From the NCBI GenBank assembly GCA_016800925.1, contig JABCPU010000106.1, forward strand, positions 1 through 64,000: a stretch of DNA of 64,000 nucleotides. Reading direction: 5' to 3'. The notes beneath the pieces are model-generated. The model did not search any database and was not told where the DNA came from. It saw only the letters and a program-made list of their open reading frames with translations. Source of the DNA: Suillus spraguei (lineage: Eukaryota; Basidiomycota; Agaricomycetes; Boletales; Suillaceae). The position numbers and the translations under genes are program-made. Of this stretch, positions 49,200 through 61,505 are shown one piece after another (position 1 is the stretch's first letter; the number at the start of each line of letters is the position of its first letter).

Positions 49200-51747
49200 C
49201 TACACTTCTTTCGCCACTGGTGTGATGTTACTGAAGAAGCTCTTTGGAACAGAAGACACGCCCCTCGCATAGATGTGGCTTGTGTAGACCTACGTCATAA
49301 ACTTTAACCATGAACAATGGGGAAAAACAACTACTCACAAGCTCATCGTAAATGATAGCGGGTACCTTTTTGTCACATAGCGTGGAACCCGGATGGATTT
49401 TAATAACCTTGTGCACGTTCAGTCTTCTGACTTCACAGAACGAAGTGTGAAACTCACAGAATGACCTATCGTTTGCTTGTACGTTCCATCCGGCTGTAAA
49501 AATGCCGATTGTTGAACAAGGCCGGTGATAAAGCATCTCAGCACTGGTTCCTCGTTATCTGTCGTGGAAGTATGCCAATCAATGCCGACTCGTTGGCATG
49601 TCTGCCTCAGCTGATCTCTAATCTTCGTCGCTTCCACGAACGTTCTTTCATTCACAAAGTGCTGGCGACACCATTCTTTTCTCGCACCCTTGCTATCAGA
49701 TGCGGTAACCTCTTGGTATGATCGGAGGGCATTCAGCATCGTCATATGGTCTCCACTCGCGTGACGAAACTTGCCCCGAACTTCTGTGATGACATCGCGC
49801 TGGTCGGAGATATCGAGGAAAAGCGCAGAAGAGGATGAGAGAAGGGAAACGATGTCTATTACCTCAGAGGTGCAACCGTGGGTTTTGGACGCGAGGATGA
49901 TGCGCGCGAAGTACGGTTCCACAGGGAAAGACGCCATTTGACGCCCCAATGCGGTGAGAGTCTTGGAGTTGTCCAGCGCTCCAAGAAGCCAGAGAGTCTT
50001 GAGTGCAGAAATGACTGCAAAAAAATTAGAATTGGTTATAGAGATATGTCAGGGGTCGTACCTGATCCAATCTCAGGAGGATCCATAAAATCGACGGCTT
50101 CAAAGTCTTGACCAAGGCATTTCAATTGTAAGACGCTCTGGGTTAAGCTGCATCGGCGAATCTCCGGCTCTGCGGAAAGTGCCATTGCATTGAATGCATC
50201 TTCTGTGTACAAACGGAAACAAAAACCTGGACCCTACTTCGCGTTAGACGCATCAAGAAAGACAAAGTTCAGGGCATACCTCGCGACCGGCGCGACCAGC
50301 CCGTTGCATAGCAGACGACTTTGTGATATCTCGAGTCAACAGGGTATCAAAACCTACCCAAATGGTCAGATAGGAACTCAAATAGACAGCCACCCCATTA
50401 CCTCCACCAGTATCCTTTGACAAATATCTTTTTTCTTTACACTTGCCGGTATCGATTACGTATTTTATCCCAGGTATCGTGATGGACGTCTCGGCGATGT
50501 TGGTAGCAAGGATACATTTCCGGGAGTTTGTAGGGGCGGACGAAAATATTCTGGCCTGCTGCGCAGGAGGCAATGCAGCATACATTGGGCATGTTAGGAC
50601 CTAGATGGGGATCACAGTAAGAACGAGTCATCAAAACGTAATAATGTCGTACAGTCATACGCTCCTCAGGGAGTCTGCGAGCATACATTTTTATTGATTT
50701 GTCCAGACTTTCAATATCTTCTTGGCCTACACGATATCAGAAGTTAGCATGGATGATGGCAGAAAATTAACACAACTACCTGGAAGAAATATAAGGACAT
50801 CTCCTGGAGGTCTATCAGTATGGATTTGAAAGAACGTTCGCAGAGCAGCATCAACATAGTCCGTCTGGCTGACAGACGTATGGAATATCTGGACAGGGTG
50901 TTGTCGACCCTTGACATAAAGTATTCGAGCACTGGAGTCGCCATAAGCATGTATATCGCGTGTGCAGTAATGCACCAACTTATTATAGAACTTGCTGAAC
51001 TTCTCGGCATCAAGCGTCGCACTCATGATGATGAGCTTCAATGGGTTAAGGGCTGATGCAGGACCCTTTCCCTTCCCACCGATGTCACCCCCACTATTTC
51101 TGGCGGTCTGTATCGTTTTCAGGTTTGCTATTAAGAAATCCGTCCGAAGTGTTCGTTCGTGCGCTTCGTCCACGACTATAACACTATATCTCGATAGTAA
51201 CTGATCCGACAGCAGCTCCCGCACAAGCATACCGTCACTGACGTATTTTATCCGGGTATCAGAGCTGGAAGCCTCGTCGAACCTCACGGAGTATCCAACT
51301 AGTCCACCGACAGAGACATTTTTCTCTGCGGCTACGCGAGCGGCGAGGGATGTTGCTGCTACTCGACGCGGTTGGGTGACAGCAATCATGCCCTTGCCTG
51401 CGATGCCTGATTCGAGGATGTATTGAGGGACTTCTGTACTTAAGATAGAGTCATGAGGTGCAATAGCAGTGGTATGATGGCTAGCAAACGCACGAGTAGT
51501 TTTTCCAGACCCTGTCTCTCCCAGTAAAATTGTTGTATCATTTTCCCGTATTTCGCGGATGAGAGCTTCTCGCCCTGCCAAAGACGCTGAGCGGAGATTC
51601 GGATGATAGATGAATAGGTGAGTTACCTCGTGCTATTGGAAGTTGCTCGCGCTGTTTTTGTAAGGAGTTCACTGGGCGCGTTTTCACGGATGTCACGTCA
51701 TCATCTAGACGGATTCTGGCCCTCTTTCTTGGAGTATGGATGGACAT
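49200..51747 (-). CDS. DHR2: DEAH-box RNA helicase, DHX33/Dhr2 type
   Basis: About 700 residues in roughly nine exons on the minus strand. Motifs in order: I, LLGETGSGKTT (split by an intron at about 51,507-51,436); Ia, TQPRRVAATS; Ib, YVSDGMLVRELL; II, VVDEAHERTLRTDFL; III, IMSATLDAEKF; V, ATNIAETSITIPGIKYVIDT; VI, QRAGRAGRE. The HA2/OB-fold C-terminal half follows (LKTLWLLGALDNSKTLTALG), and the last exon, 49,289-49,200, ends VYTSHIYARG..AKEV. The short N-terminus before REALIREI is the layout of DHX33/yeast Dhr2, nucleolar helicases of 18S rRNA maturation. Assignment to this subfamily rather than a splicing DEAH protein rests on length and lack of N-terminal domains. Start is the ATG at 51,747 (MSIHTPRKRARIRL). 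Confidence 0.87.
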
Positions 51748-52160
51748 AGATTTGGAATAGCCACCAGACTTAAGCTCGCGTTGCTATTAGATAGGAACTT
51801 GTGTCCAGTGAAACGATTAGGAAGTAAATTCTCCCTTGCAGTATCAGCACGTAGGTCCGCGCTAGGGGGCTGGTAAAGTGAAGCGGCGTGTGCGCTGGGC
51901 TTGCTGCTTGACACTCGAAAAAGTTGTATCGGAAATCGGGAGTCGGGCATTTCGCCGGATCAGAAACCTTATTATGCACAATCACCAGAAATTCTATATA
52001 CAGTGTACACACGACCATGAAATACCACAGCGCTTAGTCGTATCGTAGCACACGAACAGGTGCATAGCACATCCCAATTACTTATGTTCAAGGGGTCCGT
52101 TGGCTGTGTAACGTGATGAATTTCTGTTCAAACACCCGGGGCCGTTGGCCCGCGAAACCA
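51748..52160. other. intergenic, helicase promoter
   Basis: 413 bp with no recognisable gene. The AT-rich part near 51,990-52,020 and TGTATAC-like words are the only promoter-like traits. Confidence 0.3.
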
Positions 52161-53068
52161 TCAGACGTATTGTAAGATGTGTCTTATCGCACAGCCAATC
52201 GTATATTGGATTATGGCTACCCTGCAAAGAAACAGCTCTCTAAAAACTGGAATTCTCGGTTTTTTAGGGTCGCCAAAGTATGCCCTGAGCTTATCTAGTG
52301 CACGGTATCGGTGAGAAATGATATTCTTCTGTTCCTTGGTCATTTCGGCGTAGCTTCGTCCCAATTTCAGCATTATAAGCAACAGATCAAAAACAATTGG
52401 AGAGCCTCACGTTTGATCAAAACCTTTTGGTTGGAAAATGGGGTCCCAACCAAAATCGCCAGGTCCCCTGGCAGGAACGATGGTACCGTCTGTGCGGCCT
52501 TCAAAGAGGATAGGCTCAGTGCCTGGACCCGCACTGTATGCAAAAGTACAGAGTGCATAAGCATCTTTCGTCGGGAATCCTACGAGCATCTTATTCAAGC
52601 CTACTCAGACGCGTTCAGAAAGTCTCGTTTAACAGAGTGTCCTTGCAGCCACCGACCTTCGTGGCCGAGTGTTTTCAAAAAGTGCTTGATATATGGGCCA
52701 GGTAACCCGTTATACGCTACAAAGCATAATGCAGTATCCTCAGTTATGCATGACTTTCCCAGCTAGCAGAAGGCATAAGTATTGCAGTGGGAAGGTTGAT
52801 CCATAAATTCAGGTTCAGAAGGTGACTGACCAGCTCAGCTGCGCGACGGCATTTCGCTATGGCGACTTCTTGTGTTGTACCCTGTATTTCAGGTACTTGA
52901 GTATTTGATCAGTGGGTGAATAAGAATAAGCATTGATCAGAGAAACTTGCTATCTAGGTCTTGCGAGTCTATTTCTATCGGCGTTCCTTGAGATAAGATA
53001 TCCTTGGTCTCCTTCAATTTGTTATGATTTCCAGTTACGAATGCTGATGGAATATTATCAGGATACAT
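52161..53068 (-). CDS. HAM1: inosine triphosphate pyrophosphatase (Ham1/ITPA)
   Basis: A multi-exon gene on the minus strand. The enzyme hydrolyses ITP, dITP and XTP to monophosphates, keeping deaminated purines out of nucleic acids. Landmarks in order: [20 protein letters not shown] (about 53,040-52,980), [20 protein letters not shown] (about 52,895-52,840), [20 protein letters not shown] (about 52,745-52,690), [20 protein letters not shown] (about 52,595-52,540), [18 protein letters not shown] (about 52,464-52,410) and [19 protein letters not shown] after an intron. The start MYPDNIPSA at 53,068 gives a short N-terminus. The C-terminus is odd: past the normal end near LDKLRAYF it continues about 35 residues ([20 protein letters not shown]) to 52,161, perhaps a missed intron or a real extension. 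Confidence 0.88.
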
Positions 53069-53514
53069 TGAAATTGCTAAAACAACTAAGACCTACTCAA
53101 ACGCCTGGAGGCCATTGCGACAGCAGAAGAAGTGGCCATAGCCCATGGGAGTCGAGAAACTGGAGTCATTCGATCAATCTGATAATCTAACCGATTTGCT
53201 GAGTCAGGTCACTGAGCCGATTCGGGTTGAGTTCGTGAGTACTATTAGTACAACATAGTTGTTTCTCATCGAGGTCAACGTTGGCGGGCTCGTGGAATTT
53301 CAACAAACGGTCGCAGCATCGGGTCACTCGGAACAATTCACCGCAATTCTCACATCCATACTACCATCTACTAACCTTTTCAACTAACAGGTGTTATATT
53401 CCCGCCGTACCTGCTACGTGTCCCGCTAATTCATAAACCCACATCACTTCAGGAGCCTTTTGATTATCATTCTCGATAGCAGATCGTTCGTCTTTGACGA
53501 AATAGATCGTTACA
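53069..53514. promoter_or_regulatory. divergent spacer, HAM1 / BOI-type gene
   Basis: 446 bp between two outward-facing starts. It has no gene of its own. It should hold both promoters; no clear element is recognised. Confidence 0.35.
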
Positions 53515-56500
53515 ATGCCTGAATATGTGTATGCACTTCACGACTTTCAACCCGAAAACGAGGACGAAGTCGACTTCCGTGCGGGTGAGCGCATCGAGGT
53601 CATAGAAAAGGATGATCAATACAGCGATGGCTGGTGGCAGGTGGGTACCGCCTGATTCTTTCACCCTACCCACGGTGTCTGCATATAGGCCTGCACAACT
53701 CTGCAGCGTAGTTTCAGCCCACGTAAACTCCACAGTGCCCTGCGCACTGCTGAGTTCAATTGCATGTTTTGTTTCACTTCATGCTGTTAACTTATCCACG
53801 CCCTTGATTCCAGGGACGCAATCTTGCAGGTAAAACTGGCTTGTTTCCCAAAAGCTATACTACACCGGCTGCCCCTGTACCTCCACATGCATCTTCACCA
53901 GAATTTACCACTGGCCCGAACGAGCCTCCTGACATAGTACAGCCACTTGATGAAGAGGCAACTTCATTCATTGGTAGCGATGCCGAGTTTAACATTGGTG
54001 TCGCCCTGGGCGAACCGCCTTTAGGACATCAGGAGGAAGTCATGCAAGCTACTATGACAGACGTCCAGAAGGCCATCGAGCAGCTTGGCCAAGATGATCG
54101 AGATGGAACTCGCAGCTTCAGCTTTGCTAGCACTCGGCACGGGGACACGGATCGCGAAACGGATACAGAAACAGATGCAGATACCAGTTTAAAGGAGGAC
54201 GGAGTGGACTGGCATCGTAGTGCCCGAGACAAGTTGGCAGAACAGGCGCGTAAAGTCGTGGAAGCGAAGGCCGCTACGGAAATGGAGATTCGCTCGCTCG
54301 CTCCTCCGATAGACATCGAAATGAGTGATGAGAGTGAGGCAGAAGAGGTGGACGACACATTTCAGAATATACATCGGGTCGCACGTGATCATCCCCATAT
54401 TCCCGAGGAAGATGAGGAAGATAATGATAACGGTGGCGCAGTAACTCTGAATCACAGGAGAAACTTGAGTATGACTTCACCTATGACACTCCCCTTGCAA
54501 GGTTTACCATCCAATGATGGTGAACAAACAGCCAAAGTTCATAAAAGGACATTTTCTATTTCTTCAACCTCCAGTGCTATCTCTCCTGCGCCTGCTAGTC
54601 ATGAACGCAATGGATCTCAATCTCGGTCCATTCCCGCATCTCCTATGGTCAACATATTTGCACCTGTTCCCATTCCTGCCGTCGACCCATCCGCCATACA
54701 GTTACCTGCTTCCCCTGAACCCACTATCCACGCTACTCCCACGCCTGTGATTCGCCCAGTGTCCAATGCTGTTTCCTCCCCTACCCCACGTGCACTGAGC
54801 CCACCACCGATGTCCAAGCACAACAGTGTTGCATCCAGTGGTCAAGTCTCTACTACTTCCATGCCGCACATGTCGTCCGAACTCACACGGGAAAGTAGTC
54901 TGACGAAGCCTGTTTCTCCATCAGAGTGGAGCGTCGAAGAGGTTGTTGACTGGCTGAAATCCAAGAGCTTTGGCCAGGACATTTGCGATAAGTTTATAGG
55001 TACATTTCTTCTTTTTGTTGTACAACCTAAACTAACTAATTTTGTACCCCTTAGAACAAGAGATCACAGGCGATGTTCTACTAGAGCTTGACATCAACCT
55101 CCTCAAGGCTGAAATTGGCATCGTCGCATTTGGAAAGCGTATGCGCATTGCCAACGCTATCGCCGAACTACGTCGACCTCCATCAATTATATTCCCAGAC
55201 ACCCAGACGCCTCAACATCCTCAGTCCCTGTCACACTCCAATTCATACTCCTATACACATTCACGGTCTGGCTCAACTCATCAGTCTTTGAATAGCCCCA
55301 TGTTTGCGACGACCATGAGCTCAGCTATTACTGCGCCCAACTCAGCGACGTTTGGTTCGACACATGGCCCCGAGAGTCCAGCTGCAGACACGAGCCAATT
55401 CGCAGAAAGAGTATCTAGTTTATCGAGCACTGGAGGCCCGCTGGAAAATCATGTTTCGCCCGGTGTGGTGGGGCTCGGCCTCGGGGTCCTGCCAAACGGC
55501 GACAGACACAAAGTTGGCGTTCCATCTTCTACTGTTGTTTCTATCGCTTATACATTATTAGCGTACAGGGTCGGGTCAACTTGGACCTTCACCTAGTGAC
55601 AGTGCCTTGAACAAGCGATCTCAAAAAGACGCACCTGAGCCTGAAGAGTTGCAAGACGATAATCGCGTCGCCTTGAGCGAGGTGATTCCATATATTTTTT
55701 CTGTTGTAAGCAGCATCAGTTGAACCTTGTCGGCAGGGCGAAAGTATACTATCTGCCGCTAAGCAACGCCAGCACCTCTTTGGCCGTTCCACAGAGTCCA
55801 CGTCTACCGCAAAGGAGAAGGGCAACACTTCATCTAACAGTAATTCTACCACCGCACTCTCGACTTCTGCGCCCGTGACGGTGGTAACCCCCATATCATC
55901 ACGGAAACGGGAGTTGTTGGATGACTCCAGTATTGGCAGCAAGCACAAACGAGACGGCACGACGAAAGGTACAGAGCGGCATAGTTTATTCGGAGGCACT
56001 TTCACGACTTCCCTTGGGAAGTCCAGGAAACCTCCGCCAAGGATCAGCCCGTACGCACTGAGCCTTCATGTAGTTTGCTTGATCACTCACTTTCAAACAG
56101 GTCGTTGATTGTCAACGAAAGCCCAATGGAGAAATCTTCGACTCTCAGTCTTTCCCGGCTGTACAGCAGCAAGAAGTCCTTGGGTCGCCCGTCAACAGCA
56201 GACGGATCGCTTTCCAGTACTCTTCGCAATTCCTCACGCAGCGATTCTCTTGATGAGAAGGCGAAGTTGAGGGAGAAAGAGAAAACGTTTGAGAAGCTGA
56301 GAGGCAAAGATGCGGACAGTCGAACGCTGAGGGAGAAAGAGTCCCCGATGTCAGGGGAAAAAGACGTTGACGGTCCCGAGAGCAAGTCTCGAGGACCTAG
56401 TACGTTCAAGCCAGGAAAGAGTATCATTGACCAGATCGGTACCCCTGATCACCAAGGATGGATGCGCAAGAAAGGTGACCATTACAATACCTGGAAGGTG

Positions 56501-57676
56501 CGGTACTTTGTTATCAAGGGCCCACATTTATACATCCTACGGAGCGACGATAAGACGGTGGGGTCAAGCCTACTTGATCATGACGTCATACACTGATGCA
56601 AGTTGTTCAGGAGGCGAAAATCAAGGGCTACATCAATATCATCGGATACAAGGTTATTGCGGATGAAAACGTTGATCCAGGACGTTATGGCTTCAGGATA
56701 GTTCATGACACCGACAAGACACATTTCTTCAGCTCTGATGAGCAAATCGTGGTACGTGAATGGATGAAAGCGATTATGAAGGCCACCATTGGCAGGGACT
56801 ATTCGAGTGCGTCTGAGCCATCATCTTTGGACGCTCACCTAATATTCTATTAAACAGAGCCTGTCGTTTCTTCCGTCAATATCCCCACTATCCCTCTAAC
56901 AGTCGCCCAGGCGATGAACCCTGCCCCCCGACCGCCGTCTCCTACCGCTCGCGATGCAACACAAAAGGCTTTGCGCCGCGAGAATCCAAATCAACTATCT
57001 TCTCGTGATGCTCGCGTCCTGATGGGTTTACCAACTCCGGATGCCAGTGACGCACAAGATAGCGAACAGACGCATCTTAATTCATTCTTTACTCGGCATT
57101 CCATTTCAAGTCAGCTTGAAGACGAGTCCAGATCATCATCTATGGCAAACCAAGTTCCTCCCCGTCCCATTAGAGAGGCACGCCCTTCATCAACTTCCGT
57201 GGTTTGTCCGCTGCCTTCTCTGTGCAGTATGATACTGATCCTATGAGTTTATATAGCTGAATCCTTCTGACGCGGATCTGATTGAATGGGCTAACTCGCA
57301 CTTACCAGCTGCGTTGCAGCATTTCGATCCCACTGGTCATCTTTTCAGCGGTCTTGCTCTTCTCCGTATATCGGAATCAGTTTTAGGGAAATCACCGTCA
57401 CCCCCCGTGCCAGAATCGGCATTCCCGTCTGGCCCCAACGACGACAAGCTGGATGGGCTATTCCGCCTGTTTGACTTCCTCCTTGACAATGACGTAAAAA
57501 TGGGCAGCGTAAGCATCAATGACGTCCGACAAGGGAAGCGCGATAAAATATTACAGCTTCTCAAAGCACTCAAGGCGTGGGAGGACAGGCGGATGGACAT
57601 ATTGAAATCTATTGGCGGGGGAGTAATTCCGGCTGGTCCTCTCTCGGCTCCCGTTATAAACACTTGGAAGAGATGA
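53515..57676 (+). CDS. BOI1: BOI-type polarity protein: SH3, SAM, PH and CH-like domains
   Basis: A long multi-exon gene of roughly 1,200 residues. Exon 1 (53,515-53,640) and the start of exon 2 (53,814) form an SH3 domain: ALHDFQPENEDEVDFRAGER, SDGWWQGRNLAGKTGLFPKS. A Ser/Pro-rich linker follows, then a SAM domain at about residue 410 (WSVEEVVDWLKSKSFGQDIC, split by an intron at 55,000-55,054). A PH domain lies at 56,455-56,810 (HQGWMRKKGDHYNTWKVRYF; GFRIVHDTDKTHFFSSDEQI). The C-terminus resembles a calponin-homology domain (SDADLIEWANSHLPAALQHF; LLDNDVKMGSVSINDVRQGK). Yeast Boi1/Boi2 have SH3-SAM-PH and act at the cell cortex in polarised growth and exocytosis, together with Bem1/Cdc42; a similar role is inferred. 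Several internal joins (55,512-55,570, 55,970-56,100, 56,565-56,610) were not fixed exactly. Confidence 0.85.
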
Positions 57677-58010
57677 ATTTATCTGGGCTGCTTGTCATTC
57701 GAGATTGTGGACTCGATCTTCAAACATTCATTTACGCTACACATATCACGATGATCCTTTTTTCTCTGGATACCCCGTCAAACATCACATCTTGCGGATA
57801 ATTATTTTATATACAGGAAATACGTGAACTTTTTGAGCAGTCAGAATTATGATCTGCATAAGGAATCAACATAGCCCACGCACATAGGTCAGAGTTTAGA
57901 TGACTCGGAAGGAACCATGTTGGTGCATACAGCTGATGCGACCAATCGGTGCTGCGTTATATTCCATACCTGTTAGACCCAGGTAAGCCGATAGCGTAAC
58001 AAGAGAGCTC
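57677..58010. other. intergenic between BOI gene and thioesterase array
   Basis: It holds the 3' end of the BOI gene. From about 57,890 the sequence resembles 60,680-60,790 and 62,540-62,620, so the duplicated unit begins here. No other feature. Confidence 0.4.
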
Positions 58011-58655
58011 GTCAGAATCTCACTTCACAACGACCCGAGCGCGCCCGACTACCAATGGTAAGCGTCGTGTTCACAATGTGTAGCTTGTCGCCCCTGACAC
58101 AATGGTTCAGCAATAAATAAATAAAATGCAATTTCAACATACAACACTGCTGGTGAGTGGAACATGATATTCAAAGACTGTTGCACACCGAATACGCCAT
58201 GTGCGCCTGTCGAAGCACTAAGAACGTAAATGGACGTTACAGAGCAGCTGTGCATCCATATTAGCTTCCAGATAAGCACGAGGGAAACAAGCATGCAGAT
58301 CGATCATCATAGCCAAACAACCACCGTGCATGGTTCCACCTTCGTTGAGCATGTCTAAGGGCGCTCCGTGATATGTCAATGAGCGAAGCGTACATCAAAA
58401 ATCCAGGGCACCTTTATCCACGATTATCTCAAAGACGGCACGTCCTTCGAGTTTGCCCGATTCCTCTGTCTTTGGCAGTACAGATGCCTCTGCTAGTTGC
58501 ATCCGGGATGTGAACTCGGCTTCAAAACCTCTGAAGGGCTTGCCAGTCGAGCGCGTGGCGTGCCTCCGTTGCACCAGAGAGGTTAGCAATGCAAGTTTTA
58601 TCTCCGGAGAGGCATTTCCTTTCACTTCGGAAGTGTCGATACTGTTTTCTGTCAT
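58011..58655 (-). CDS. hotdog-fold thioesterase-like protein, copy 1
   Basis: The minus strand gives MTENSIDTSEVKGNASPEIK, then MQLAEASVLPKTEESGKLEG and VFEIIVDKG. After an intron of about 60 bp comes MLNEGGTMHGGCLAMMID, then after a second intron CSVTSIYVLSASTGAHGVFG, SLNIMFHSPAVLYVEI and a last part RGDKLHIVNTTLTIGSRA to a stop at 58,011. The TMHGGCLAMMID motif is the HGG/HGA helix of PaaI/ACOT13-like acyl-CoA thioesterases. The second intron's donor site reads GCATGC instead of the GTATGT of copy 3. It may still splice as a GC-AG intron, or the copy may be dying. The substrate cannot be told. Confidence 0.6.
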
Positions 58656-59860
58656 CTGGAGAAAAGAGCCAAGTCACAAGGTTAGGGGTGTAAATTCGAT
58701 TCGCCTGCTTGAAACAGATTTGAGTGCTGAGCATCGATGCAAATTGTATGATATGTCAGCTAAATCCTTGTATTTAAGACAATGACAGAGCTGATCTAAC
58801 CCCGTTTATCAATCTGAGTAGCAATTACGTTTGGGTAAAAATGACCCTCACGTACTAAGGGCTTAAAGCAGGTTAGCATTCTTCTCTTTATCTTGCACGA
58901 CGACGTCGTCAGAGTTCCAGAAATGATGAAATCCGTAAAGTACTTACTAAGGTACCATGATGCTAAAAGCTCAATGCACGAAAGACTGGTTGATTTGTGT
59001 TAAAGTGGGCTTCGACGATAGCCGCATGAGCACCACCAGCCAGAGATATCGAGGAGCGGTAAACACGGCGAGTAGATCCGATCCTAGAAGACGGAGATAA
59101 ATGACAGAGTGGACTAATTAAGTTCTCTGGCGTTATCAGGGCTGCACGAAAAGATATGCCATACATTCAAGTCTGGGATTACGTTCTCGTCGAGCCAGAC
59201 TCTCGGATGCCATTCGTGAATGTTGCCAAACTTGGGCAAAATCAGGGAGACATCTTCGGAGAAAAACGAAGCCTCCAGTTGCTTCCACGTTCATGCTTGC
59301 GACAGACATATATAATATATCATGATGTTCGGAATCTTGGAATGTTCGAGTTATATTCGAGTGCATCTGCAAGCTACTACCAGTAGTACAAGTGGCGGAT
59401 TTCTGTCGGAGTGTCAAAATCAAGTGTACACTTCGCTTCCGGCGTTGATATACGTACATATGTTAGGCAGCGCCCAATCGATACAGCATGCTACGTAATC
59501 TTGGTTGGAATCGGAAGCCAAGTTGTTACGCGAGTGTCAATGTTTCCGGCGGTCGGCAGCAATATTTGCGTATGTTTGGGGCGTTAGGCATAACGACAAA
59601 TATTAGCGAGCGTTCCTATATGTTCGCCTCAACCAGCACCAGGTACTACACTATTAGTAGTACTAGAGTGTCGTTGCAGAACGTTTGATATTTAACATTC
59701 AATATTTAGTTCTCGGTCTTTGGACGCAACGTGTGTACTAACCGGTTCGATGGCCACTGCCATGCTGTATGAAGTTCTATCCATCGGATACTCCCTATGT
59801 ATTCTGTCTGGTTTGTCCCAGGGTCTTTCAGCTGTTTGGTCTTCATTAATTCTCAGGTCT
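58656..59860. other. spacer of duplicated unit 1, with unassigned frames
   Basis: No gene recognised. A minus-strand frame at 59,166-58,963 (SISLAGGAHAAIVEAHFNTN) recalls the HGGAHA part of thioesterases, but nothing around it supports a second gene. The region 59,550-59,810 is repeated, diverged, at 61,940-62,210 (ATTTGCG.ATGTTTG/GGCGTTAGG; CTAACCGGTTC.AT.GCCAC). Confidence 0.4.
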
Positions 59861-60490
59861 TGAGACTCATCTCTTAATGCAGTTAATATCGATCACACGG
59901 CTTTCAATTGGGGTGTAGCCCCAGCCTTGGCAGGCCCGTCGTATCACATTCCACATGGTGGCCTTCGAATTCACTGCTTGAAATTCCCCGCCTTCCCTGC
60001 AGGTTTTTTGCAGCATTCCGTGCCGTCCACAAAGTCTTTTGACAGGCACAGACTTTGTTCCTACAAGATATGGTATAATCAGCTGACAAGGCCAATCTTA
60101 CCAATTTCTCTCGTTCGAACGGATCTTATTGTCTTGTACAACTCTTGCGGAAAAAATCACCCTCGATCCTCGCACTCGTTTACTAGCTCCTAGAAGAATC
60201 GCGGACTGAGGTGTCTCACGCAGCGACTCTCCTGCAGCTGCCTTCGATGTCTGTTTTTGCATGATTGCCGGTCAACGAAGGCTGCGTGAGTGTGGTAATC
60301 GAAATTTCAACATTACATGTTTCAAGCAGTTGCTCTTGAATTTCGTCAACTTTCAAGGAACAACGACGGGTGGACATCAAGAATCTGTGTGACGAATGAG
60401 ATACATTCGTCACACAGATTCTTGATAGAGGTCCTGTTGGTGCCAATCTCCGTCCGAAATTTCGGTGGAATTTTGTAGACATTTAGCTGA
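59861..60490 (-). pseudogene. possible Tc1/mariner-like transposase scrap
   Basis: The minus-strand frame 60,482-60,216 includes LKVDEIQEQLLETCNVEISI, like the helix-turn-helix linker of fungal Tc1-type transposases. The rest (60,210-59,861) has short open pieces in mixed frames and no DDE residues I can place. It lies between copies 1 and 2 of the thioesterase array and is absent from the spacer between copies 2 and 3. Confidence 0.35.
60376..60426. repeat. perfect 23-bp inverted repeat, 5-base loop
   Basis: ATCAAGAATCTGTGTGACGA plus ATG (60,376-60,398) pairs perfectly with 60,404-60,426 around the loop AGATA. Such a long perfect cruciform is rare in ordinary sequence. Confidence 0.85.
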
Positions 60491-60756
60491 CCCGGCCGAG
60501 CAAAACCGTTGAGTTATTTGTCAGCAAAACAACAAGTCGTAGAGACAGATCACCCGACATCTTGGATGGGCAGAGATATATAAATTACGTTTTAGGACTG
60601 CATGTGTTTACGCAACGCACTGGTACTGTAAAGATGTGATTCGGAATGCATGTGTAAATCAACAGGACACCTAAACTCGTGACCGAGGTTAGAGTTTGGC
60701 AGATTCAGATGCCTTCGGTTCAGATGGCACCATTTTGATGTGAACACCTGATGCTA

Positions 60757-61505
60757 CTAATCGGTGTCGCGTACCATTCCATATCTTTGAAGCCAGACAT
60801 AAGCTGATAGAGCAAGAGGGTGAGATTGCCAGAATCTCACTTCACAACGACTTGAGAAAATCCGGCTACCAACGGTGAGTGTTGTGCACACAATGCGCAG
60901 TTTATCTCCCCTGGCACGATGATTCAGCAGAAAGTGATTAGCGTGATATTTATTTGAACATACAATAATGCTGGTGAATGGTAGACAGTGTTCAAAGACT
61001 GTGATACACCAAAAACGCCATGACCAGTTGTCAGGTCGCAAGGACATAAATGGGCATTGTCGAGCAGCTACGTATCTACATTAGCTCCAGGGAAACTTGA
61101 ATAGGAGAAGAAACATGCATGTCGATAATCGTGGCCGTACACCCACCGTGCACGTGTCCACCATCATTAAGCATTTCTAATAATCTGTCAGTAAGCACAG
61201 CGAATATAAGAAACAAAAGGTACCTTCGTCCACGATCGCCTGAAAGACGACACGGCCTTCCAATTTCTCCGGTTCCTCTGTCTTTGACAATATAGATACC
61301 TCTGTTGGTTGCAACCGGGGCACTAACCCGGGGCGAACCTTTTAAAGGGCTTGCCCGTCGATTGCGAGATGTCTATCCGTTGCATGCATTTCATAGCGTC
61401 GAGCAACGCATGTTTTATTTCCGGGGAAGCATTCCCTTTGACTTGGGAGGTGTCTATGTCGCTTAAGCCTGGCTTCATCAGAGGAAAAGACCAAGTCACG
61501 CTCAA
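60757..61505 (-). pseudogene. hotdog-fold thioesterase-like, copy 2 (broken)
   Basis: The order is the same as in copy 1: DTSQVKGNASPEIKHALLDA, ISQSTGKPFKRF, VSILSKTEEPEKLEGRV, VHGGCTATIID, then MPIYVLAT, GVFGVSQSLNTVYHSPALLY and DKLRIVCTTLTVGSRIFSSR. Compared with copy 3, the stretch after GKPF (61,320-61,345) is altered and shifts the frame to a stop. A further stop follows YVLAT. The donor of the second intron reads GCATGT. It is most likely a pseudogene. Confidence 0.6.

Noticed and set aside
58963..59166. A fourth thioesterase fragment (LAGGAHAAIVEAH)
   Set aside because: Only one short motif agrees; neighbouring sequence does not extend the similarity.
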